Source: Mesorhizobium sp. PAMC28654 (GTDB taxonomy: Bacteria > Pseudomonadota > Alphaproteobacteria > Rhizobiales > Rhizobiaceae). From it: 64,000 bases of DNA. Shown one piece after another: positions 12,396 through 21,200 of the stretch (position 1 is its first letter; every line of letters starts with the position of its first letter). A program made the position numbers and the translations under genes. Under the pieces are notes generated by a model. That model made no database searches and was not told the DNA's origin. It was given only the letters and a program-made list of their open reading frames with translations. The stretch covers positions 434,001 to 498,000 of the forward strand of contig NZ_CP085135.1 in the NCBI RefSeq assembly GCF_020616515.1. The letters run 5' to 3'.

Positions 12396-13769
12396 ATGGA
12401 AACCAGAGCCAACTACGTCATTGTCGGCATTTTCACACTGGTTGCGATCCTGGCCGCCTTTGCTTTCGTCTATTGGACGGCGGCGATCGGTGACAAGGGC
12501 GAGACCACATTGCTGCGTGTGCGCATTCCGGGCTCGGCCTCGGGCCTCGGTCGCGGCAGTTTCGTGCTCTTCAACGGCGTCAAGGTTGGTGACGTGAAGC
12601 GTGTTTATATCGACGTCGACAATCCGACGGTCGCCATCGCCGACACCGAAATCGACCGCATGACGCCGATCACCAAGTCTACGCAGGCCGATATCGGCCT
12701 TGCCGGCCTGACCGGGCAGGCCAATATCGAATTGAAGGGCGCCGACCCCAAGGAGGTGAAGCTCCTCGACCAGGCCGAAAAGGAAGGCAAGGTCGCCGAG
12801 ATCATCGCGAACCCATCGGCAGTCACCAACCTGCTGCAGACCGCGCAGACCATCTTCAGCCGTGCCGACAAGGTGCTTTCGGATCTCGAAGGGTTTACCA
12901 GGGACGTCCGCGGACCGCTGACGCAGACCGTCCAGAACGTGCAGACATTCTCCGATGCGCTGGCCAAGAATTCGGACGGCATCGACAAGTTCCTGTCCAG
13001 CGTCAGTTCGCTCTCCGATGAACTGAAGGGCGTTTCGGGCAAGCTAGATGGTACGCTGAAGGCAGCGGAAGGGCTGCTCAATGCCGTCGACAAGGATCAG
13101 ATCAAGAGCATCGTCGCCAATGTCAATACGGCGACAGCGAATCTCAAGGAAACCTCAAAGCAGTTCGACACGGTCATCAAGAATGTCGATACGGCGGTGG
13201 GGTCGATCAACGATTTTGCCCAGAAGACACAGGGCACGCTGACCAAGGTCAATGGCGTTCTCGACGGTGTCGACCCGGCCCAGCTTCGCTCCGCATTGGC
13301 CAATATCCAGCAGGCGAGCGAGAATGCCAACAAGGCCGCCGCCGACATCGCCCAGGTGACCAGCAAGATCGCCAACCGGGCCGATGACATCGACCAGACG
13401 GTCAAGGACGCGCGTCAGTTGGCGCAACGCCTCAACGACGCTTCCGTACGTGTCGACGGCATCCTGGCCAAGGTCGATACGTTGCTGGGATCCGGCCAGG
13501 CTGACGGCATGATGGCCGATGCCAGGGACACGCTGAAGTCGTTCAAGCAGGTTGCCGACACGCTGAACGGCCGCCTCGGCGCCATCCTGGACAATGTGTC
13601 AAAGTTCTCCGGCCAGGGCCTGTCGAATGTGGAGGCGCTGGTGCAGGACAGCCGCCGTTCCATCGGCCGTATCGAAGAGGCCGTGACCGACCTCAGCCGC
13701 AATCCACAGCGGATTCTTTCCGGCGGCGATGGCGAGGTTCGACAGTTTGACGGCAGGGTGCGGCGTTGA
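12396..13769 (+). CDS. mlaD: MCE-family (MlaD-like) lipid-binding protein with long helical tail
   Basis: 457 residues with one N-terminal membrane anchor (YVIVGIFTLVAILAAFAFVYW), then a single MCE domain (residues about 40-120, with RGSFVLFNGVKVGDV and the hydrophobic pore loop LAGLTGQANIEL), and then some 330 residues of helical, heptad-rich sequence. E. coli MlaD has only 183 residues, so the long tail resembles the tunnel-forming extensions of other MCE proteins such as PqiB or the mycobacterial Mce proteins. It begins 14 bases after mlaF, in the same operon. Confidence 0.93.
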   Translation: METRANYVIVGIFTLVAILAAFAFVYWTAAIGDKGETTLLRVRIPGSASGLGRGSFVLFNGVKVGDVKRVYIDVDNPTVAIADTEIDRMTPITKSTQADIGLAGLTGQANIELKGADPKEVKLLDQAEKEGKVAEIIANPSAVTNLLQTAQTIFSRADKVLSDLEGFTRDVRGPLTQTVQNVQTFSDALAKNSDGIDKFLSSVSSLSDELKGVSGKLDGTLKAAEGLLNAVDKDQIKSIVANVNTATANLKETSKQFDTVIKNVDTAVGSINDFAQKTQGTLTKVNGVLDGVDPAQLRSALANIQQASENANKAAADIAQVTSKIANRADDIDQTVKDARQLAQRLNDASVRVDGILAKVDTLLGSGQADGMMADARDTLKSFKQVADTLNGRLGAILDNVSKFSGQGLSNVEALVQDSRRSIGRIEEAVTDLSRNPQRILSGGDGEVRQFDGRVRR

Positions 13770-13854
13770 CTTCGGCCTCCGCCCGCCCCAAGAACGCAAG
13801 GCAGAAGCACTGGGGCGGATCGATTTTGCGATCCGGGGACAACAGGGATCGCAC

Positions 13855-14448
13855 GTGAAGATCGCGCTCAAATCGGGTGTGGCATTGCTTGCCTTGACCC
13901 TCGCCAGTTGTGCGGCATTGCCAGGCGGTGGGCCCGCGCCCCTCGACACATTCGAACTTTCGGCGCCATCGGTCGAGGCGCATGGCCACAGCCGCCGCCA
14001 GATCCTGATCGCGCAGCCATCCGCGCTGAAGGCGCTGGACAGCCAGAACATCGTCATCAAGCCATCCGCGCGGTCGATCCAGTATCTCAAGGGCGCCCAA
14101 TGGGCCGACCGGCTGCCGCTCATCGTGCAAGCACGGCTGGCCGAAACATTCCAGCGTTCCGGCAGTTTCGCCGGCGTCGGCAAGCCGGGCGAGGGGCTGG
14201 CGATCGACTATCAGGTGATCGTCGAAATCCGCTCCTTCGAAGTCCGCGTTGACGGCGGCGAACATGCCGAGGTCGACCTATTCGTGCGGATATTGAACGA
14301 CCGCAATGGCGAGGTCCGCGCCTCCAAAAGCTTCACCGCAAGCGCGCCTGTTTCGGGCAGCGGCAACCAGGCCTATGTCGGTGCGCTCGATGCCGCGTTT
14401 GGCGATACGGCCAAGCAGATCGTGCGCTGGACTGATTCGGCGATCTGA
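13855..14448 (+). CDS. ABC-type transport auxiliary lipoprotein (PqiC/DUF330-like)
   Basis: 197 residues from a GTG at 13855 with AGGGAT upstream. The N terminus (VALLALTLASCAAL) has a good lipobox LASC, predicting an outer- or inner-membrane lipoprotein. The body carries PSARSIQYLKGAQWADRLP, the hallmark block of the PqiC-like auxiliary component family that accompanies MCE transporters. It closes the Mla operon and probably docks the MlaD-like tail to the outer membrane; that role is inferred from PqiC. Confidence 0.9.
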   Translation: MKIALKSGVALLALTLASCAALPGGGPAPLDTFELSAPSVEAHGHSRRQILIAQPSALKALDSQNIVIKPSARSIQYLKGAQWADRLPLIVQARLAETFQRSGSFAGVGKPGEGLAIDYQVIVEIRSFEVRVDGGEHAEVDLFVRILNDRNGEVRASKSFTASAPVSGSGNQAYVGALDAAFGDTAKQIVRWTDSAI

Positions 14449-14479
14449 ACGCAAGGCTCGCGCACACAGATCTTCGAAG

Positions 14480-15094
14480 CTACAAGTGGTCGAAGGCGGC
14501 TGGTCGCAACGCTCCAGTCTTCATAAGATGTTGTAGGGTGTAGGTGACCGAGAGCGCATCGTCGAGTGCGTCGTGCCCTCGCAACGGAGGGTGTTCGACG
14601 CCGTAATACTCCGCAAGCCGGTTGCTTGGCGTCTTCGCCAAATCCTCTATTGGCATCCCGGCCGCGATCAGCAGCTTGACGGCATTGTCGAACCGGTTGG
14701 CAGCGATGGAAGGCTGAATGCCCGCGACATAGCAGCTGATGGCGACCATGTTCAGCTCGTCTTTGCCCCAAGACCAGAAACGAGCCCCGCCGGAGAAGCG
14801 ATCGACGTCCGCAAGGGCTTCTCCGAGTGCGACCCCCTCGGTGACAATGTTTTCTTCAGTGATACCGGTGAGTTTGGTGAAGAACGGGTCGAGCCTGTAT
14901 CTGTTGCCAAATCGGTCGACAGGGTGAACGTAGGCCTTGTGCGTACCCAACAGAGGAAAGTCGTCTTCGAGGCCAAGCCTGACCGCGCCGATCTGCGCGA
15001 TGACGGGATCGGGATCGTGCGCCGCGCACCAAAATCTGCGCTGCGAGCCCTCAAGGCAAAGAAACTCGCAGTCGAATATGATTGCCGTTTTCAC
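14480..15094 (-). CDS. DEDD-family 3'-5' exonuclease
   Basis: 204 residues from a GTG at 15094, preceded by AGGTGG. ExoI is FDCEFLC (first Asp/Glu pair), the middle region supplies DELNMVAI, and ExoIII is GHDALDDAL with His and Asp, the DEDDh arrangement seen in RNase T and the DnaQ proofreading family. There is no polymerase domain. The natural substrate (DNA end, tRNA end or small RNA) cannot be told from sequence. Convergent with the Mla operon. Confidence 0.85.
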   Translation of the reverse strand: MKTAIIFDCEFLCLEGSQRRFWCAAHDPDPVIAQIGAVRLGLEDDFPLLGTHKAYVHPVDRFGNRYRLDPFFTKLTGITEENIVTEGVALGEALADVDRFSGGARFWSWGKDELNMVAISCYVAGIQPSIAANRFDNAVKLLIAAGMPIEDLAKTPSNRLAEYYGVEHPPLRGHDALDDALSVTYTLQHLMKTGALRPAAFDHL

Positions 15095-15183
15095 GGTCAG
15101 CCACCTTTGTATCGATGATCAGGGCAGCTGGTTTCGCCTGTGGTCTTCGCGCACTTGCGTTGGGAGATTCTCAAACCGTCACG

Positions 15184-15209
15184 GGCGGGGCGTTAGCCCC
15201 GCCATTTTT
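15184..15209 (+). terminator. Terminator hairpin in + orientation between two - strand genes
   Basis: A perfect 8-bp GC stem (15184-15191 with 15196-15203, loop GTTA) is followed by ATTTTT on the + strand. Both flanking genes run on the - strand, where the hairpin has no T-tract. It may end a short + strand transcript from the 15095-15183 interval or simply serve as a weak terminator for the gene at 15234-22151. Confidence 0.6.
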
Positions 15210-15233
15210 CGGTTCCGACGTGGGCCCGCCCAG

Positions 15234-18200
15234 TTAGTGCAGGCGGCCGCTGGCGTGGGCCAGCATGGTGTAGACCTTGCCCGTATCCGACGTCAGGTAG
15301 GTCTGGGCCATGATGTTGTCGCGGTCGTTGCGTGACACATCCTTGAGCAGCTTCTCGAAATCGTCGCAGTAGCGGTCGACCGCACCGCGGAACTCGGCCT
15401 CGCTCTGATACTTGCGGCGGATTTCATCGAACGTCTGCTGGCCCTTGAGCGTGTAGAGGCGGCGCGTGAAGACGTCACGCTCGCCGCGCCGGTAGCGGTT
15501 CCACAACTCGATCGAGGCATCGTGGTCTATGGCGCGGGCGATATCGACAGAAAGCGAGTTGAGCGATTCGACGACATGAAGCGGCGAACGCTGGGCCGGG
15601 ACCGGGCGCGGCGCTTCCACCGGGGCCGCGGGCCTGGCTTCCTCTTCGCGCGATGCGCCGGTCAACAGATCGCGCACCCAACCGCCCTGCGGCGCACGGC
15701 CGTTGGGGTCACGCGGGCGTTGCGATGTCTCGGACGGGCGCTCCAGGTCGAGCGTGCCGCGCAGCGCGGTACCGCCCAGTGGCGCCTGCGGGGCAAGACG
15801 CTCCGGCTGTGGCGTCGGCGGACGACGCTGAGGCTCGGGGGCGCGTGCCACGGGAGCTTGCGGCGCCGGACGCAGGTTGCGCTGCTCCGAATTGTCCGTG
15901 TTGCCGCGGCCCGATTTCGCAACGATATCCGAAAGTTCCTTCAGGGCGTTGATCTGTTCGGAAACGGCACGGCGGATGGCCGTGGTCGATTCCTTTGCCT
16001 CTTCCGGCATCTCGATCACGCCCTTCTTGAGTTCGGCGCGGGTAAGGTCGAGCTCGCTCTTGATGGAGCCCGCGGTGCGCCGCATCTCCTCGGTCGCATC
16101 GGCGAAGCGCCTTGTCGCCGAATCGACGACTTCGGATATGGCGGTGCGAATCTTGTCCGCCGACTCCATCGTCTTGCCTTCGGCATTCTGCAACGTCTGG
16201 CCCACAAGGTTCTCGAACGAGCGCATGACCCTTTCGAGATCTTCCGACTTCTTGACCAGGCCGACGGCGAGGTCCTCAAGCGAGGACTGCCTCTCCAGCG
16301 TATGCTCCAGGTTGCTCTGGGCCGAGCTCAAGAGGTCCGAGGCGCTGGACAGCAGGCGGCTGTGTTCATCGAACTTGGTGGCGATCGAGGCGACCTCGCG
16401 CAAGGTCGAGGACGACAGTTCGGTCAGCCGGGTCGTGTTGGAGTCGACCAGGCGCGCCGAGCTGGCGAAGGTCTGCGCGGCCTTTTCCGTTGTCGCCGCG
16501 AAGCTCTGCGTGCTGCCGGTCAGGCGTTCGTCGACCTGGCCGAGATTCATCGCGGCCTGTTCGATCAGCTGACCGAGCTGCGAGCTGGACTTCGTCATGC
16601 GACCGATGAGGTCGGCAACGCTGTCCGAGAGCGAGGAGCGGGCGCCTTCGACGGCCGACAGCGTTTCGGCCGTGCGGCTGGCAAGCGCGTTGACGAGGGC
16701 AGCGTTTTCGCTGCGCAGCTTCTCGGTGGCGCGCTCGGTGACCTCTTCCATGCTCCTTTGCAGTTCAGAGCCACCCTGGGCAAAGCGCTCGACCAGTGGC
16801 CGTGCGGTTTCGTCCAGGATTTTCGACATTTCGGCCGAGCGCGCCGCGAGCATGGTGTTGAGCTCGCGGGTGTTGGCTCCGATGGTCTTGGCCGCATCGT
16901 TGGTGCTTTGGCCGATATGCTGGCCGACCGCGGTGAAGGTCTCCGCAATGACGTTGGCGCGCGAAACCAGCTGCGCCTCGGCATTCGACACCTGCTCGTT
17001 GATCCGCTGGCTCATCGCCTCGGCCGTGTAGGCAAGGCGGTTCTCGACGCTGGAGACCTGCTCCTCGACACGGGCGGCAGTGGCCGCCGCACTCGATGCC
17101 AGCCGCTCGTCGACGCCAACAAGGCGGTTCTCGACGTGGGCGACATGCTCTTCGACACGGGAAGCGGTTGCCGCGGCGCTCGATGCCAACCGCTCGTCGA
17201 CGCCGATGAGGCGGCTCTCGACGCGGGCAACCTGCTCTTCGACACGGGAAGCCGTTACCGCCGCGCTCGACGCCAGCCTCTCGTCGACGCCGGCAAGCGC
17301 CTGCTCGATTTCGCGGGTGTGGACGGCGAGTTCCTGGCCGGTTTTCCGGGCACGGTCGGCGACCCTCTGCTCGGTATCGGCAAAGGCACCGACGATGGTC
17401 TCGGCATGACCGCCGATCGTCGACGTGCTGTCGGCGATGCGGGACACCAGGCGGTTGTCCGCTTCGTCGAAGATACGGCCGATTTCCGAGGCGCGCGCCG
17501 ACAGGGCTTCCGAGCCCTCGGCGATGCGCGAGATCAGCTGCTGGTCGGCCGCGTCGAAGATGCGGCCGAGATCCGATGCACGCGCGGCGAGTGCTTCGGC
17601 AGATTCACCGATGCGGACGCCCAGGCGCTGGTCGGCGCCTTCGAAGTTGCGCAGGATGTCGCCGGCGCGGGCGGCCAGCGACTGTGCCGTCTCGACCGCG
17701 CGGGCAACGAGCTTCTGGTCGGCCACGTCGAACGTGCCGGCGATCTCGCTTGCACGAGCGGCGAGGTGGTCGGCCGTCTCCTGGGCGCGGGCCAGCAGCG
17801 TGCTGGAAGTATCGTCCGCGCGAGCGATAAGAGCGTTCGATGTGACTTCCGAGCGGGCGTGGAGGCGGCGGTCGGCATCCTCGAAGGTCCGGGCGATGTC
17901 GTCGGCCCGTGCGAGCAGGGCGCTTGACGTGTCGTCGGCACGCGCCGCCAGACGGCGGTCCGCATCCTCGAAGGTCCGAGCGATGTCTTCCGCTCTCGCC
18001 AGCAGGGCGGCCGAAGTCTGCTCGGCGCGCTCCGCGATCTTGCGATCGGCATCACTGAAGGCCGCGCCAGCCTGTTCATGCAGGGCGCTGGTGACCTCCA
18101 TGACCTTTTCGCGCAAGGCGCCGGCGACGAACACAGCGCTTTTCTCAAGCACGCTGCGAACGTTGTCGACGCCAGTCGAAAGCGCACGCTCCATGGTTCC

Positions 18201-21200
18201 GGCGCGTTCCTCTATGATGCCGGTCTGGCGGCTGAATGCCAGCTCGATCTTCTGGACGTCGGCGGCGATAGCGTCTGAAATGTCGGTGCTTCTGGCGGCG
18301 ATCTTGTCGATATGGCCGGACAGCGAATGATCGACATCCTTGCGGGTATCCGCGAGCTTGGAGAGGTCTTCTTCCAGCGCACGGGTCAACATGTTGCGGC
18401 CTTCGGCCAACTTGCCGACATGTCCGGCGATGATGTCGTCGACATCGGTGCGGCTTGCCGCGATCTTCTGCAGATCGGCCTCGAGCGCGCGCTTGAGGAT
18501 GTCGCGGCCCTCGGCCAGCTTCTCGACCTGGCCGGCAACCAGCCCGTCGATGCTCGAACGGCTTTCCGCCAGTTTGGCAAGATCGTCTTCAAGTGCCTTG
18601 GACAGCGTCGAGCGGTCCTGCACCAGCCTTTCCGAGTGGCTGTTTACAAGGCCATTGACGCTTTCAAGGTCGGATTCCAGCGCGCTTGCGAACTGCGCGC
18701 GATCGTCGGTGAGCTTCCGCGACTGATCGGCAATGGTACCCCTGATCGTGTTGAGATCGGCCTCGAGCGCCCGCTTGAGGATATCGCGGCCCTCGGCCAG
18801 CTTCTCGACCTGGCCGGCAACCAGCCCGTCGATGCTCGAACGGCTTTCCGCCAGTTTGGCAAGATCGTCTTCAAGCGCCCTGGTCAGGTTCGAGCGATCG
18901 TCAACCAGCTTCTGCGACTGGTCGGCAATGGTGCCTCTGATCGTGTTGAGATCAGATTCCAGCGCGCGCTTGAGGATATCGCGACCCTCGGAGAGCTTCT
19001 CGACCTGGCCGGTAACGAGACCATCGATGCTCGAACGGCTTTCCGCCAGCTTGGCGAGATCGTCTTCAAGCGCCCTGGTCAGGTTTGAGCGGTCCTCGAC
19101 CAGCTTCTGGGAATTGTCGGCGATGACACTCTTGATGGTGTTCAGGTCGGATTCGAGCGCGCGCTTGAGGATATCGCGGCCCTCGGCCAGCTTCTCGACC
19201 TGGCCGGCAACGAGGCCGTCGATGCTCGAACGGCTGTCGGCCAGCCTGGCAATGTCGTCTTCGAGTGCCTTTGACAGCGTCGAACGATCCTGCACCAGCC
19301 TTTCCGAGTGGCTGTTTACAAGGCCATTGACGTTTTCGAGGTCGGATTCCAGCGCACGGGCAAACTGCGCGCGATCGTCAACCAGCTTCTGCGACTGGTC
19401 GGCAATGGTGCCCCTGATCGTGTTGAGATCGGATTCCAGCGCCCGCTTGAGGATATCGCGGCCCTCGGCCAGCTTCTCGACTTGGCCGGTGACCATTCCG
19501 TCGATGCTGGAGCGGCTGTCGGCGAGCTTGGCCAGATCGTCTTCCAGTGCCTTGGACAGGGTCATCCGATCCTGGGCAAGCCGGTTCATGTGATCGGAGA
19601 CGACATCCTTCACCTTGAGCAGGTCGGTTTCCAAGGCCTGCGAGAGCTGGCCACGGTCCTCCGCCAGCTTGTCGGACTGGCTGGCGATGACGTTCTTGAT
19701 CGTATTGAGATCGGATTCGAGCGCGCGCTTGAGAATGTCGCGTCCCTCGGCGAGCTTCTCGACCTGGCCGGCAACCAGCCCGTCGATGCTGGAGCGGCTA
19801 TCCGCCAGCTTGGCGAGGTCAGCCTCGAGCGTCTGCGAAAGCAGGCTGCGGTCTTCAGCGAGCCGGCCCGAATGGTTCTCCAGCAGGCCCCTGATGCCCG
19901 ACAGATCGTTTTCGAGCGAATTGCTGAGCTGGCCGCGGTCCTCAGCCAGTTTCGAGGAGTGGGTCTCGATGAGGCCCTTGATGCCTGCAATATCGGCCTC
20001 CAGGGCTCTGGCCAGCACGGCGCGGCCTTCGGCGATCTTCTCGACCTGACCGGCGACCAGACCGTCGATGCTGGCGCGGCTGTCGGTCAGCTTGCCGAGA
20101 TCTGCTTCCAGGGCGCGCGAAAGAATGTTACGGCCCTCAGCGAGTTTCCCGACGTGTCCGGCAACCATTTCATCAATGATTGTACGGGCTTGCACGAGCT
20201 TTCCGGAGTCCTCGTTCAATGCCAAGGCAAGCCGGTTGCGGCCTTCCTCGAGTCTTTCGAGGTGACTGCCGAGGGAAGCGTCGATGGCCGCGCGGGACTC
20301 GTTGACCTTGCGCAGATCCTCTTCGAGCGCGCGCGAGATGAGGTTGCGGCCTTCGGCCAGCTTCTGCACCTGATTTGTCACGGCAGCATCGATGCCGTCG
20401 CGGCCTTCCGCGAACTTCGCGAGATCCGCCTGCATTGCCTCGGCCATGCGTTCGCGGCTTTCGGAAAGCTTGCGGCTGTGGTTCTCGACCGCTTCCTCGA
20501 TTCCGACGCGCGCGTCGGCAAGTCGCTGGATGTCGGTGTCGAAGGACCGCGACACGACATGGCGTGCCGCCTCCATGCGCCCGGCGAAGTCGCTGGCGCG
20601 GGCTTCAAGCATGGACGAGGTCGACGTCACGATGTCGGCCATGTCGGCGCCGATCTGGGCCTTGCCCTGATCGATCATCGACGACAGCGTGTCCTTGCTC
20701 TCCGCGAATGTGTGGGCGATTTCGCGCGCGCGCTCGACCAAGGTCTCGTTGATCTGGCGTGCACGGGCTTCGAGCGCCGCGTTGAGCTTCTGGGTGCCGG
20801 TGTCCAGCGCCTCGGCGCGGGTCTGGAACTCGCTGATCAACGCCTGGCCGCGTTCGGCCAGCGTGCGTTCGATGCCATTCAGGCTCGCCTCGAATTCGGA
20901 ATTAAGCGTGCGCGCGGCACCGCCGAGCAACGACACCATGCCGGTGGTCCGGTCGTCGAGCAGATCGGTAAGCGAACGGGTCAAGCCATCGGTCGTGTCC
21001 GTGAGCTTGGCAATGCGTGTATCGAGCAGGCTGGCAAAAGCTTCGCCGGACGTCGACAGCCGGTCGGTGATCGTATCGAGACGACCCTCGACGGAATCGA
21101 AGATCGACATCGAGCTTTCGTTGATGCGGTCGATCAGCGTGTCGCCGGAATTGTTGATCGTCATCGACAATTTGGTCGAGGCGTTGAGGATGCTGTCGCA

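Noticed and set aside
15522..17927. 801-codon open frame on the + strand opposite the growth-pole gene
   Set aside because: It is the antisense shadow of a repetitive high-GC gene; composition is Arg/Gly rich, with no recognisable domain and no ribosome site.
18300..20350. Regular repeats that could suggest a CRISPR array
   Set aside because: Spacings of 195 and 282 bases are far too long, and the repeats keep one reading frame throughout, so they are coding repeats.
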